Shown: positions 26,237 through 35,518 of the stretch, piece after piece
Position numbering within the stretch: position 1 is the first letter of the stretch
How the letters are laid out: each line of letters starts with the position of its first letter
Source of the DNA: DATIJJ01 sp039936115
Lineage (GTDB): Bacteria; Pseudomonadota; Gammaproteobacteria; DSM-16500
Length of the DNA stretch: 38,175 nucleotides
NCBI GenBank assembly: GCA_039936115.1
Contig: JBDTIZ010000227.1
Span: 1 to 38,175 of the forward strand
Reading direction: 5' to 3'
Program-made: the position numbers and the translations under genes
Notes under the pieces: generated by a model
What the model saw: the letters and a program-made list of their open reading frames with translations, nothing else
Told to the model about the DNA's origin: nothing
Databases searched by the model: none

Positions 26237-26392
26237 GTTTCAAAAAACTCCCCTGTTACGCTTTCTCCTTCTAGATTATTACTTTTCATTCATGATTTTT
26301 AGTTTACCCATGACAGATAAACGAAATTATGTAATTAGTCTGATGTGTTACATTCCTACGTGAATCATGCTGCTGCTCAATTTTTTAAAAAT

Positions 26393-28024
26393 TTACTTTC
26401 GAAACCCAAGAGAAGTTTGTAAATTTTTAATTTCGTGTCGGTCTCCTTTCTTAAATTCTTGATTCTCTTCATCCGTCTGTACAGATTCTAAAAGGGCAAT
26501 GGTTTGTCTTAGATTTGTGTTGGCTGCTATGCGATCTGATTTTTTGCATGATGGTTTCATTAAAACGCTAGAAAACCTTGTTAGAGCTTCAGCTAATTTC
26601 AGCTTTACATTAAATTGATCATGTGTTGATTTTTGTTCACTTGATTGATATCTTTGCGCCACCTGTGCAAATTGCTGAGCATAAGAGTCAGATTTCCTCT
26701 CTTTAGAACCCGATTGAACTCGCAAAGATTCCATAAATAAGGGTTCGTCTTCAACCAATCTAGCCAGTGTTTTTTCAAATTCACTAACAAATTTTTCATT
26801 ACTGAATAAAGTAGATTCAAGCACGATGTCACGATAATCAGCTAATTTTCCAACATTGGCTTTCAATAGGGCTGGGTGTGCTAACGCTACATAGCCAGCA
26901 TTGATTTTTGCAATTAATTTCCTCGCGGCAATTTCGGTAATAATTAAATGAAAATGCGTCTCAGTCTTTTCTTCAATATATCCTATGCCTTGCAGAGTGA
27001 GTGTTTGCGTTGGGTGCTCTTCACACTGAAACATTTTTAAGAAAATGAGTGGGATGCTCAATTGGCTGTTTGTAATTTGATAAACATTCAGTGCTTTTTC
27101 TAACAAACCAAAAGGTGTCTTTACGTAGTTTTCATATTGTTGATAGGCAAATAAATTTAGTGCATCATTTAAAATCTCATCTATATTTTTTTTAATTAGT
27201 TCCCACTCTTTTAAAAGCATTATTAAAGAAAATTCTAATGTGATCTTATTATCTGTGGAACCAGAGACATCTCGACAAGAATTTTTGCCAAATTTTTCCT
27301 GAAACCGGCTGACTAAGTCTTTTGCCATACTCTTATCAATTTCTAATGTGAGTAAGAGACCTCCGGATGATAGTGAACTGCGATCAATGTGACTTTTAGG
27401 CGGTTGTATACCTATCTCACTCATCCTCAGTAAGGCATGTCCAAATATAGCTGTGATCGACCCGTGCAGCGAATATTTCTTTAAATGAATATTAAGATCA
27501 CCGATGAAATTAACATAACTATAACGTTCATGAACTTGATACATTCTATGTAGCTTTTCGGTTTCATCCTGCAGTTGCTCATAATTATATTCATTAGGAC
27601 TGTGCTTAAGAGACGACTCGTGGACATTGATTATTTTGGGATTGATGATATAGACATGAATTTTTCCTAAATGTCGTACAGATCCTGCTTTACTATCTCT
27701 AACGTAATATTCAATAAAAGTAATGACTACAAGATTTTTTTGTAAATCAATCGACGCCTCTTCTGCTTTCGATTCACGGATTATTTTGCTTTTAGTTTCT
27801 AAAACTGTAATAGGATTTGGCGTTCTGCTTTCCTTGTCTAAGGAGGAATTTTTCGAAGACCTAGAAATATGATCTATTCTCAATTGCGTTGCTTCTCTTT
27901 CACTATAAGCAATCACTAATAACTGTAACGGAAAGAAACCACCATTATCAACTATCGGAACAAATTGCGCTTGCATCGCTTCTACGCAATTACTATCTGA
28001 ATCTTGAAAGCTCCCGGGCAACAA
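26393..28024 (-). CDS. Unknown protein, large C-terminal part of a split gene
   Basis: This 543-codon frame begins with TTG and has no ATG with a credible ribosome-binding site nearby. The first ATG is 17 codons in, preceded only by weak AGAAG. The frame is open further upstream to about 28076, overlapping the end of the 103-codon gene. The most likely explanation is a single gene with a frameshift near 28062. The sequence is mixed alpha/beta, then helical in the C-terminal third, soluble and without a signal peptide. No family is recognised. It has the size and character of host-interaction proteins in Legionellales, but that is only inference. Confidence 0.6.
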   Translation of the reverse strand: MLPGSFQDSDSNCVEAMQAQFVPIVDNGGFFPLQLLVIAYSEREATQLRIDHISRSSKNSSLDKESRTPNPITVLETKSKIIRESKAEEASIDLQKNLVVITFIEYYVRDSKAGSVRHLGKIHVYIINPKIINVHESSLKHSPNEYNYEQLQDETEKLHRMYQVHERYSYVNFIGDLNIHLKKYSLHGSITAIFGHALLRMSEIGIQPPKSHIDRSSLSSGGLLLTLEIDKSMAKDLVSRFQEKFGKNSCRDVSGSTDNKITLEFSLIMLLKEWELIKKNIDEILNDALNLFAYQQYENYVKTPFGLLEKALNVYQITNSQLSIPLIFLKMFQCEEHPTQTLTLQGIGYIEEKTETHFHLIITEIAARKLIAKINAGYVALAHPALLKANVGKLADYRDIVLESTLFSNEKFVSEFEKTLARLVEDEPLFMESLRVQSGSKERKSDSYAQQFAQVAQRYQSSEQKSTHDQFNVKLKLAEALTRFSSVLMKPSCKKSDRIAANTNLRQTIALLESVQTDEENQEFKKGDRHEIKNLQTSLGFRK

Positions 28025-28061
28025 AGCTGTTACCGTAGTACAACTAGCTGTGTCTATAAGA

Positions 28062-28373
28062 TCAGGTGATCTCTATATTAATAAGATATTTATCGCAGAG
28101 CTCCTTAATAGTGTCTTGCAAAGTCGTACCTCGCAAACTATCTGGGAGTTTTATTTGATTGGTGACAATCGCAAACGAGGGTGTATCAATTAGTGATACC
28201 AGTGTATCTTGTAGTGGATGCGAGATAGATAAATAACCTATTTTTGTTTTTATTCCTTTCCCTGCAGAAATATTTTTTATCGCTTCCTGGTTTGAGACAA
28301 ATGCTTTTTTTCTTTTTGCTTGACTAGTGTGTAATTTTATACGTTGAACTAATGATGATGATTGTGATTGCAT
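28062..28373 (-). CDS. Unknown protein, N-terminal part of the split gene
   Basis: This 103-residue frame has a good start: ATG at 28373 with AAGGA 7 nt upstream. It begins MQSQSSSLVQRIKLHTSQAKRKKAF, basic and polar, with no signal peptide. It ends LCDKYLINIEIT where the second frame is already open, so a one-base indel would join the two into a protein of about 660 residues. The segment LIDTPSFAIVTNQIKLPDSL is echoed by LIDTASCTTVTALLPGS encoded upstream of the TTG in the second frame. This suggests that the upstream part of the second frame is also coding. Confidence 0.55.
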   Translation of the reverse strand: MQSQSSSLVQRIKLHTSQAKRKKAFVSNQEAIKNISAGKGIKTKIGYLSISHPLQDTLVSLIDTPSFAIVTNQIKLPDSLRGTTLQDTIKELCDKYLINIEIT

Positions 28374-28553
28374 GCTGCATTCCTTATTTAATATTGAGGC
28401 TCATAAAAAACAATTTTGCCTATTTTGGCAATGGTTTTTAAAACTCAAACTCCTTCATTTTCTTGACATGAGCGAAGCGGATTGTATCCAAAAAATTACA
28501 TAGCATCTTTATTTATAAAGATTTAAGATAAAAGAACTTAGGAGGCAACATTT

Positions 28554-29156
28554 ATGAAAATTATCGTAGTGGGTGGCACTGGAAAAATAGGACAAGCTGT
28601 AGTCAAAGAATTAATTCAACGACATACCATTATTGTCGCAGCTCATCAACATGGTGACATAAAAGTTGATATCACGGATGTTGCTTCCATCGAAAAAATG
28701 TATCAATCTGCGGGCAAATTTGATGCTGTAGTTTCAGCGGCAGGCAAAGTACATTTTGGCGAATTTGCAGACATGAAACCTGATGATTATCTCATCGGTC
28801 TAAAAGACAAATTAATGGGACAAGTGAATCTTGTGTTGATAGGACAGCGATTTATCAATGATAACGGATCATTTACCCTAACGAGTGGCATCCTAAGCGG
28901 TGACCCTATCCGCACAGGTGCCTCTGCGTCAATGGTTAACTCTGCAATCGATGGATTTGTCCGAGGTGCTGCCATAGAACTTCCTAAAAACATTCGTATC
29001 AATGCTGTAAGTCCCACAGTGGTTTTAGAATCCATGGATGCATTTGCTGCTTACTTCCGTGGTTATGAACCTGTTCCTGCTGCGCGTGCAGCGATGGCTT
29101 ATAGTAAAAGCGTCGAGGGTCATCAAACGGGACAAATTTATTCGGCGGGATATTAA
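28554..29156 (+). CDS. Short-chain dehydrogenase/reductase-like protein
   Basis: The 200-residue protein has an SDR nucleotide-binding motif, VVGGTGKIGQAV (residues 5-16), and the VSAAGKVHFG region. The usual catalytic Tyr-x-x-x-Lys is replaced: the expected site reads ASASMVNSAIDGFVRGAAIEL, with no Tyr or Lys. It has the compact length of a known bacterial subfamily that shares this change, which may be a non-classical enzyme or a binding protein. AGGAGG precedes the ATG at a suitable distance. It stands alone before the repeat at 29170. Confidence 0.85.
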   Translation: MKIIVVGGTGKIGQAVVKELIQRHTIIVAAHQHGDIKVDITDVASIEKMYQSAGKFDAVVSAAGKVHFGEFADMKPDDYLIGLKDKLMGQVNLVLIGQRFINDNGSFTLTSGILSGDPIRTGASASMVNSAIDGFVRGAAIELPKNIRINAVSPTVVLESMDAFAAYFRGYEPVPAARAAMAYSKSVEGHQTGQIYSAGY

Positions 29157-29169
29157 AATCCTATACCGA

Positions 29170-29295
29170 TTTCTGCATCTGTTTTAAAACTTGTCATTTC
29201 CAAAAATACCCTGTCATTCCCGCGAAGGCGGGAATCGATCTAGAATAGATTTCAGCCTTCGCGAGAATGACAGGTTTTAAAACAGATGTCAGAAA
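29170..29295. repeat. Nested palindromic (MITE-like) element upstream of prpB
   Basis: Outer arms 29170-29198 and 29266-29295 are near-perfect inverted copies around CTGTTTTAAAAC/GTTTTAAAACAG. An inner pair CTGTCATTCCCGCGAAGGC (29211-29229) with GCCTTCGCGAGAATGACAG (29255-29273) matches at 18 of 19 positions. The inner unit belongs to the widespread proteobacterial TGTCATTCCCGCGAAGGCGGGAATC dispersed repeat. No coding capacity is present. It is probably a miniature inverted-repeat element or repeat nested within a palindrome. Confidence 0.65.
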
Positions 29296-29332
29296 TATGT
29301 AATTGAGGGGCCCTGATTTTCTCCTATTACCA

Positions 29333-29361
29333 TTGACAAACCCCACCACCATCCGGAAAAT
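29333..29361 (+). promoter_or_regulatory. Candidate promoter of the prpBCD operon
   Basis: A perfect -35 TTGACA (29333-29338) is followed after 17 bp by GAAAAT (29356-29361), a four-of-six match to the -10 consensus. The start site would be near 29368, about 23 nt before the prpB ATG, with AAGGA inside that short leader. No PrpR gene or operator is visible in the window. Confidence 0.5.
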
Positions 29362-29390
29362 CGTCTAACTCAATTAAAGGATGAGATGGC

Positions 29391-30272
29391 ATGACTCCAG
29401 GGAAACAGTTTCGGAACGCTTTGCTTGCCGAAAAACCTCTCCAACTCGTTGGCACCATCAATGCCTACTGTGCGCTCCTCGCAAAACAGTCAGGTTATCG
29501 AGCACTCTACTTATCAGGTGCCGGTGTTGCAAATGCTTCTTTTGGCTTACCCGATTTAGGTATTACGACACTCCCTGATGTCTTAGAAGATGCGCGTCGA
29601 ATAACAAACGCTGTTGATTTGCCCTTGCTTGTCGATATTGATACGGGCTGGGGAGGCGCTTTTAATATTGCCCGCACCATTCGTGAAATGATCCATGCGG
29701 GTGTTGCTGCAGTCCACATTGAAGATCAAGTGCAAGCAAAACGTTGCGGCCATCGACCAGGAAAAGAATTAGTCTCTGCTGCCGAAATGAGCGATCGCCT
29801 CAAAGCCGCAGTTGATGCCAAAATAAATTCAGACTTTGTCATCATGGCACGTACCGATGCATTGGCATCCGAAGGTTTACCTGCAAGCATTGACCGAGTG
29901 ATGCAATATGTTGAAGCTGGTGCTGACATGATTTTTTTTGAGGGGGCGACTGAGCTTTCACAATATAAAGCGCTGACAGCACTCTGTCCTGTTCCAGTGC
30001 TCGCCAATATAACTGAATTTGGGGTTTCACCGTTACACACTATTGACGAATTAAAATCAGCGGGTATCAGTTTAGTACTCTATCCTCTCAGTGCATTTCG
30101 CGCCATGAATGCTGCTGCTTTAAATGTTTATCAAACCATTCGTCAACAAGGCACGCAAAAAAGTCTGCTTTCTGCGATGCAAACACGAGAAGAGTTATAT
30201 CGTTTCTTAAATTACTATTCCTACGAAAACAAATTGGATGAACTTTTTGCAAAGGAAAAAAATAATGAATAA
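29391..30272 (+). CDS. prpB: 2-methylisocitrate lyase
   Basis: This enzyme cleaves 2-methylisocitrate to pyruvate and succinate in the methylcitrate cycle. The 293-residue protein of the ICL/PEPM family shows [13 protein letters not shown] (metal-binding Asp), the [12 protein letters not shown] loop with the catalytic Cys, ARTDA and FFEGA. The short loop KRCGH distinguishes PrpB from isocitrate lyase. AAGGA lies 9 nt before the ATG. Its 3' end overlaps prpC by 8 nt, confirming an operon with prpC and prpD. Confidence 0.96.
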   Translation: MTPGKQFRNALLAEKPLQLVGTINAYCALLAKQSGYRALYLSGAGVANASFGLPDLGITTLPDVLEDARRITNAVDLPLLVDIDTGWGGAFNIARTIREMIHAGVAAVHIEDQVQAKRCGHRPGKELVSAAEMSDRLKAAVDAKINSDFVIMARTDALASEGLPASIDRVMQYVEAGADMIFFEGATELSQYKALTALCPVPVLANITEFGVSPLHTIDELKSAGISLVLYPLSAFRAMNAAALNVYQTIRQQGTQKSLLSAMQTREELYRFLNYYSYENKLDELFAKEKNNE

Positions 30273-31383
30273 GAAAACTGGCGGGTTAGCGGGCTTGGTT
30301 GTCGGCGACACTGCAATTTGTACCGTGGGCAAAGAAGGTGTTGGTTTAACATATCGTGGCTATGATATCAATGAATTAGCGGCGCATAGCACTTTTGAAG
30401 AAATCGCTTATTTACTGATTTATGGTGAACTGCCTACTCAAAAAGAACTGCAAGCTTACTCTGAAAAGTTAATGATGCTGCGCGAATTGCCTGATCAACT
30501 TAAACTCGTCCTTGAAACCATACCCGGCAAAACACACCCTATGGATGTGTTACGCACAGCCTGCTCTATGCTTGGCACTCTTGAACCAGAATCAAAACAA
30601 TATGGTCAACAAGATGTGGCGGACCGCCTGATTGCTTGCACACCGAGTATGCTGCTTTATTGGTATCAATTTCATCGCACAGGTAAACGAATTAAAACAA
30701 TATCCGATGAAGATTCAATCGCTGGCCACTTTCTTCATTTGTTACACGATAAAAAACCCGATGAAGAACACCGTCGCGCAATGGATGTATCATTGATTTT
30801 GTATGCAGAACACGAATTTAATGCGTCGACTTTTGCAGCCCGCGTAACCGCATCGACGGAATCCGATTTTTATTCAGCTATTGTTTCAGGTATCGGTACA
30901 CTACGCGGTCCTCTGCATGGTGGCGCAAATGAAGCTGCCATGGAATTAATTGCACGCTTTAAAAACCCGGATGAAGCAGAACGCGGCATCAAAACCATGT
31001 TAGCTGACAAAGTCAAAATCATGGGATTTGGTCATCGCGTTTACAAAATATCAGACCCACGTTCTGACATCATCAAAGAATGGTCGAAAAAGTTATCTGA
31101 ACACGCCAAAGACGGCTATCTCTACCCTATTTCTGAACGCATTGAAGAAATTATGTGGAATGAAAAACATTTATTCCCCAATTTAGATTTTTACAGCGCG
31201 ACAACGTATCATTTCAGCGGTATTCCAACACCGATGTTTACACCCATTTTTGTCGTTTCACGGATAACGGGTTGGAGCGCGCATATCATCGAACAACGTG
31301 CTGATAATCGTCTCATTCGTCCTGATGCAAATTATATAGGGCTTGCTGAACGTCCTTATATTCCCTTAAAACAACGAGGCTAA
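30265..31383 (+). CDS. prpC: 2-methylcitrate synthase
   Basis: The enzyme condenses propionyl-CoA with oxaloacetate to give methylcitrate. The 372-residue product is a citrate-synthase family protein with [16 protein letters not shown] at the N-terminus, [10 protein letters not shown], the [11 protein letters not shown] catalytic-His segment and [13 protein letters not shown]. Its short length and prp location favour PrpC over the housekeeping GltA. The longer frame upstream would begin inside prpB, whereas the ATG at 30265 has AAGGA upstream and is preferred. prpD starts 2 nt after its stop. Confidence 0.95.
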   Translation: MNKKTGGLAGLVVGDTAICTVGKEGVGLTYRGYDINELAAHSTFEEIAYLLIYGELPTQKELQAYSEKLMMLRELPDQLKLVLETIPGKTHPMDVLRTACSMLGTLEPESKQYGQQDVADRLIACTPSMLLYWYQFHRTGKRIKTISDEDSIAGHFLHLLHDKKPDEEHRRAMDVSLILYAEHEFNASTFAARVTASTESDFYSAIVSGIGTLRGPLHGGANEAAMELIARFKNPDEAERGIKTMLADKVKIMGFGHRVYKISDPRSDIIKEWSKKLSEHAKDGYLYPISERIEEIMWNEKHLFPNLDFYSATTYHFSGIPTPMFTPIFVVSRITGWSAHIIEQRADNRLIRPDANYIGLAERPYIPLKQRG

Positions 31384-31385
31384 AA

Positions 31386-32837
31386 ATGATGGTAAATCAT
31401 GCAGCTGAGGTTAATACACGACCTGCACCTGACAAAGAATTAGTAGCAATCTCTAACTATGTCACAAATCATACTATTACCAGCGAACTTGCTTACTCAA
31501 CTGCACGTTACTGTTTGATGGATTCATTAGCCTGTGCTTTTCTTGCCTTACAATATCCAAAATGCACAAAATTACTTGGGCCCATTGTTCCTGGTACCGT
31601 CGTACCGAATGGAGCGCGAGTTCCTGGCACTGATTATGTACTAGATCCGATTCTAGCAGCATTTAATATAGGCGCATTGATCCGTTGGTTAGATTTTAAT
31701 GATACATGGTTAGCCGCCGAATGGGGCCATCCTTCCGATAATCTCGGTGCGATTTTAGCCGTTGCTGATTATCTCAGTCAAAAAAATATCGCTGAAAAAA
31801 AATCGCCTCTGCACATGCGTGATGTATTAACCGCCATGATTAAAGCGTATGAAATTCAAGGCATACTCGCGCTTGAAAATGGTTTTAATCGAGTCGGTTT
31901 AGATCATGTCGTACTCGTAAAAGTCGCATCAAGTGCTGTTGCCATGCAACTGCTAGGCGGTCACCAAGAAGATATCATCAATGTACTTTCTCATGCCTGG
32001 ATTGACGGACAAAGTTTACGGACATACCGTCATTCACCCAACACCGGCTCAAGAAAATCCTGGGCCGCGGGTGACGCTACAAGTCGCGCTGTCCGGCTTG
32101 CATGGCTAGTTAAACAAGGGGAAATGGGCTATCCAAGTGCGCTGTCTGCAAAGACCTGGGGATTTTCTGATGTGCAGCTAAAAGGCCAGCATTTGCGTTT
32201 ACCCCGTGAATTTGATGCGTACGTTATGGAAAACATTTTGTTCAAAATTTCATTTCCTGCTGAATTCCATGCACAAACTGCAGTTGAATGTGCCATTGCA
32301 TTGCATGATCAAGTTATTAATCGACTCGATCAAATTGACAAAATTGTCTTAACTACACAAGAATCCGCCATTCGTATCATCAGCAAAACAGGTCCCTTAT
32401 ATAATTACGCCGATCGTGATCATTGTTTGCAATATATGGTCGCTGCCGGATTATTATTTGGAAATTTACAAGCAGATTACTACAGCGATCAATTTGCTAA
32501 TGATCCACGTATCGATACATTGCGCGCAAAAATGGAAGTCATTGAAGACCCTCAATTTAGCAAAGACTATCTCGATGCCAATAAACGCTCAATTGCTAAT
32601 GCCATTCAGGTTTATTTTAAAGATGGTACACACACTGACAAAATCCAAATTGAATATCCAATTGGCCATAAACGCCGACGCGAGGAAGGAATCCCTCTCT
32701 TAATCAAAAAATTTGAACAAAGCGCGACAACTCAACTTGAACCTAAAAAAGTTGCTGAAATCACTGGATTATTTTTAGATCAGAAAAAACTTGAAAGTAT
32801 GCCGGTTAATGAGTTTATGCAGTTATTTGCAAAATAA
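31386..32837 (+). CDS. prpD: 2-methylcitrate dehydratase
   Basis: PrpD dehydrates 2-methylcitrate to 2-methyl-cis-aconitate, without an Fe-S cluster. The 483-residue protein belongs to the MmgE/PrpD family, with [45 protein letters not shown] and [29 protein letters not shown]. The Shine-Dalgarno GAGG sits in the end of prpC, 6 nt before the first of two ATGs. The operon ends here. No acnD or prpF is present, so a general aconitase would have to complete the hydration step. Confidence 0.96.
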   Translation: MMVNHAAEVNTRPAPDKELVAISNYVTNHTITSELAYSTARYCLMDSLACAFLALQYPKCTKLLGPIVPGTVVPNGARVPGTDYVLDPILAAFNIGALIRWLDFNDTWLAAEWGHPSDNLGAILAVADYLSQKNIAEKKSPLHMRDVLTAMIKAYEIQGILALENGFNRVGLDHVVLVKVASSAVAMQLLGGHQEDIINVLSHAWIDGQSLRTYRHSPNTGSRKSWAAGDATSRAVRLAWLVKQGEMGYPSALSAKTWGFSDVQLKGQHLRLPREFDAYVMENILFKISFPAEFHAQTAVECAIALHDQVINRLDQIDKIVLTTQESAIRIISKTGPLYNYADRDHCLQYMVAAGLLFGNLQADYYSDQFANDPRIDTLRAKMEVIEDPQFSKDYLDANKRSIANAIQVYFKDGTHTDKIQIEYPIGHKRRREEGIPLLIKKFEQSATTQLEPKKVAEITGLFLDQKKLESMPVNEFMQLFAK

Positions 32838-32845
32838 CTGCGCAT

Positions 32846-32882
32846 AAAAAAAATCCTCCTCTCACGCTTTTTGTGGGAGGAG
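32846..32882 (-). terminator. Rho-independent terminator of cvpA
   Basis: On the minus strand a 10-bp GC-rich stem with one wobble (arms 32873-32882 and 32856-32865, 7-nt loop) is followed by GGATTTTTTTT, a classic U-tract. It lies about 35 nt after the cvpA stop. Read the other way, after prpD, the hairpin lacks a U-tract, so it mainly terminates the minus-strand transcript. Confidence 0.85.
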
Positions 32883-32915
32883 AGGTTGGGGAGAGGAGGG
32901 GTACAAAAATAAATC

Positions 32916-33542
32916 CTAACGACTATTCTGCTGAAACACACCCATTGCATTCTGCGCACCAGAATCTAAATTTTCCATCGTCTGACCCATGCTAGATTTT
33001 AACGATGCAATGCCCGGTTGAACAAAGTTACTAAACCATTCTACTGCGGGTTGGAAAGACATCACCAGACTGGACTGGCTCCAAAATTGTTCTTTTGAGA
33101 GCGGTGAAAGTTGTACAAGGAAAATAAGCACTAGAACAATCAAATAACCACGTCCTAAACCAAATATACCGCCCAATAAACGGTTACCTATTCCAACCCC
33201 TGATCCAACGACTGCCTGATTAAGAAGAAAGCCAAGCATTGTCCCAATCAAAATGACAGCAAAAAATATAACCGCGAAACTGATTCCTAATGAAAATAAC
33301 GAAACTTGATTAGCCGCTGTTGCACCCAATGCACCTGATGCCGAGGAAACCGCAGATTGTACTGCTTGCGAATTGGAAAAATAACTGGCTAATGGATTAG
33401 CAAAAAGCCCTGCAATGATAAAAGCCGCAAACCATGTTAATAGAGAAATAATTTCTTTAATACCACCACGAATAAAACCACCCAAAATTGAAAAGATAAA
33501 TATGGCAAGTATGGTATAATCAACCCAGTTAAACTCAGTCAT
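32916..33542 (-). CDS. CvpA family membrane protein
   Basis: The 208-residue inner-membrane protein has four hydrophobic segments in its first ~160 residues (YTILAIFIFSILGGFIRG; IISLLTWFAAFIIAGLFA; LFSLGISFAVIFFAVILIG; GRGYLIVLVLIFLVQL). A polar tail follows. The opening WVDYTILAIFIFSILGGFIRGGIKEIISLL is the CvpA signature (colicin V production/biofilm-associated family). The ATG at 33542 has GAGGG 7 nt upstream, so the 14-codon upstream extension is ignored. Unlike E. coli, no purF follows, and a terminator lies just after the gene. Confidence 0.92.
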   Translation of the reverse strand: MTEFNWVDYTILAIFIFSILGGFIRGGIKEIISLLTWFAAFIIAGLFANPLASYFSNSQAVQSAVSSASGALGATAANQVSLFSLGISFAVIFFAVILIGTMLGFLLNQAVVGSGVGIGNRLLGGIFGLGRGYLIVLVLIFLVQLSPLSKEQFWSQSSLVMSFQPAVEWFSNFVQPGIASLKSSMGQTMENLDSGAQNAMGVFQQNSR

Positions 33543-33641
33543 TTCTCTACCCTCATTCAAAAAATGTACACACAAATAATTCATTCAAAACATCCAGCCT
33601 TGCGGGTTACTTTCATACGCACACAAGACTCTAAGAAATAA

Positions 33642-33674
33642 TATCATGTATCATGTATGATAGTGATAGTGAAA
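33642..33674. promoter_or_regulatory. Short tandem/dyad repeat in the divergent cvpA/patatin promoter region
   Basis: Between the divergent cvpA and phospholipase genes, ATCATGT is repeated twice in tandem and is followed by ATGATAGTGATAGTG, giving partial dyad symmetry with ATCAT/ATGAT. It could be a regulator binding site shared by both genes. No known operator consensus was matched. Confidence 0.25.
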
Positions 33675-33698
33675 TTTATCTAATAGATGGGATGCTCC

Positions 33699-35510
33699 AT
33701 GGAAGAAGCGCTACTCAATGCCCTTAAAGCAAATAAGATTTTTTCTTCTTTGGATGACCGTACCCGGGCAGAGATTCTGCCTAAATTTATTCAAGTTGAA
33801 TTAGCCCCAGACGAAATATTGTTTTATCAAGGCGATCCATCTAATGGTCTTTTCTTATTAGTCAGTGGAAAACTAGGCGCATTGCTCACCTCCGCTGCTG
33901 CTGAAACAAAAATGGTGGGACACATTGACTCAGGCGAAGCCGTAGGTGAATCAGGCGCACTAACGGGTGAACACCGCTCCCTCACCATAAAAGCATTGAC
34001 TGAGTGCATACTCTACAAACTATCCAGCAGAGATTTTATTGATCTTTGCTATCAACATCCAGACGTGATGTTTGCGACTATCCATCCCATCATCACTCGA
34101 TCTAGAAGTTTGTTGCAACTACTGGCCTCAGACAAAAACAATAAGCATATTTTAATCTTGCCCGCCAACAAAGATATCTCATTAGAAAAGTTTTCAGAAA
34201 AACTCATTTCTTTTGTGACAGATTATCCTAATGTGGTACTGATTTCTGATTATCATACAGATTTCATTCGTCCGAATATCGACCTGGATGAATTAAAAAA
34301 TAAAATCACTGAACTTGAACAAGGCAAAAAAAAATCGCACAAAATTTTATATCTCTTACAATCTTGTGATTCACCACTCGCTAGACTCTGTTTTAAAAGA
34401 GCGGATAATGTTTATATTGCTACAATCAGTGGCTCAACACCCAAAATAGATAATTCAGTTCTTGAAAAAATTCAAAGCCGTCGCACACATCTTAGATCAG
34501 ATCCCTCATTAATTATACTGCACGGCGAAAGCACGGTATCACCTCGTCACACGGCAAATTGGTTATCCATTACTTCTTTTTATATGTATCACCACTTGCG
34601 TATCGATGTAACAAAAGATTATCACCGTTTGTTGCGATTCATCCGTGGCAAAGCCGTTGGCGTGGTTTTAGGTGGCGGTGGAACACGTGGTTGGGCGCAT
34701 TTAGGCGCACTCAAAGCGTTACGTGAAGAAAAAATTCCGATTGATATGATTGGCGGCACAAGCGTCGGTGCGATTGTTGCGGCTTGTTATGCCATTTTTG
34801 AATCATACGAAGATACTTATGAACGATTTAATAGACTCGTTGAAGGTTCGCGCGGTTCCATCTCGTGGCGCGGTTTAACGTGGCCTGTGATTTCTGTTTT
34901 TGATGCTAAGAAATTTACTCAGTCGCAACAAGATGTGTTTAATGACTATTGCATTGAAGATTTATGGCTGCCTTATTTCTGTATTTCATCTAATCTTGCC
35001 ACTAACAATGAAGACGTCCATCGCACAGGCAAGCTCTGGGAAAAAACACGCGCGAGCTCATCGATACCTGGCATTATTCCGCCTATGCTTCTCAATGAAC
35101 AACTCCATTTGGATGGAGGCTTATTAAATAATTTACCTGTTGATGTCATGCGGCGATTTCTCGGTAACAAATCTAAAATTATTGCTATTGAGTTAAACAG
35201 CTATTCTACGGATAAACACAAATATCAATTTCCACCCGTTTTAACTTTCAAACAAGCTTTGTTAGCAAAGCTTGATTTCACCCGTGAAACCTACAAATTC
35301 CCGCGTTTCATCGATACTTTTTTACGCGGTTTGTTTATTGGCTCGACCGGCAAGTCAAAACAAAATAGTTTAAACGCAAATATATTTGTAAATTTAGATT
35401 TGAATAAATTTAGAATGCTGCATGCGAATAATAAACAAGCGCAAAGATTGATTGAACTAGGTTATGAAACCACGATGAAGCAATTGGAACAGTCAAAAAA
35501 GAAAGAGTAA
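33699..35510 (+). CDS. Cyclic-nucleotide-binding, patatin-like phospholipase (NTE family)
   Basis: The 603-residue protein combines an N-terminal cNMP-binding domain (about residues 10-115, with GEAVGESGALTGEHRSLTIKA) with a central region (about 145-300) of uncertain fold and a C-terminal patatin domain (about 320-480). The patatin active site is complete: oxyanion loop GGGGTRG (325-331), nucleophile Ser355 in GTSVG and Asp472 in DGG. NTE/RssA-type proteins of this layout are lysophospholipases acting at membranes. Family relatives occur in Legionella and Pseudomonas. The ATG at 33699 has GGGA 6 nt upstream and is preferred over the one at 33687. It is convergent with the glpQ-like gene. Confidence 0.92.
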   Translation: MEEALLNALKANKIFSSLDDRTRAEILPKFIQVELAPDEILFYQGDPSNGLFLLVSGKLGALLTSAAAETKMVGHIDSGEAVGESGALTGEHRSLTIKALTECILYKLSSRDFIDLCYQHPDVMFATIHPIITRSRSLLQLLASDKNNKHILILPANKDISLEKFSEKLISFVTDYPNVVLISDYHTDFIRPNIDLDELKNKITELEQGKKKSHKILYLLQSCDSPLARLCFKRADNVYIATISGSTPKIDNSVLEKIQSRRTHLRSDPSLIILHGESTVSPRHTANWLSITSFYMYHHLRIDVTKDYHRLLRFIRGKAVGVVLGGGGTRGWAHLGALKALREEKIPIDMIGGTSVGAIVAACYAIFESYEDTYERFNRLVEGSRGSISWRGLTWPVISVFDAKKFTQSQQDVFNDYCIEDLWLPYFCISSNLATNNEDVHRTGKLWEKTRASSSIPGIIPPMLLNEQLHLDGGLLNNLPVDVMRRFLGNKSKIIAIELNSYSTDKHKYQFPPVLTFKQALLAKLDFTRETYKFPRFIDTFLRGLFIGSTGKSKQNSLNANIFVNLDLNKFRMLHANNKQAQRLIELGYETTMKQLEQSKKKE

Positions 35511-35518
35511 AATAGGTT

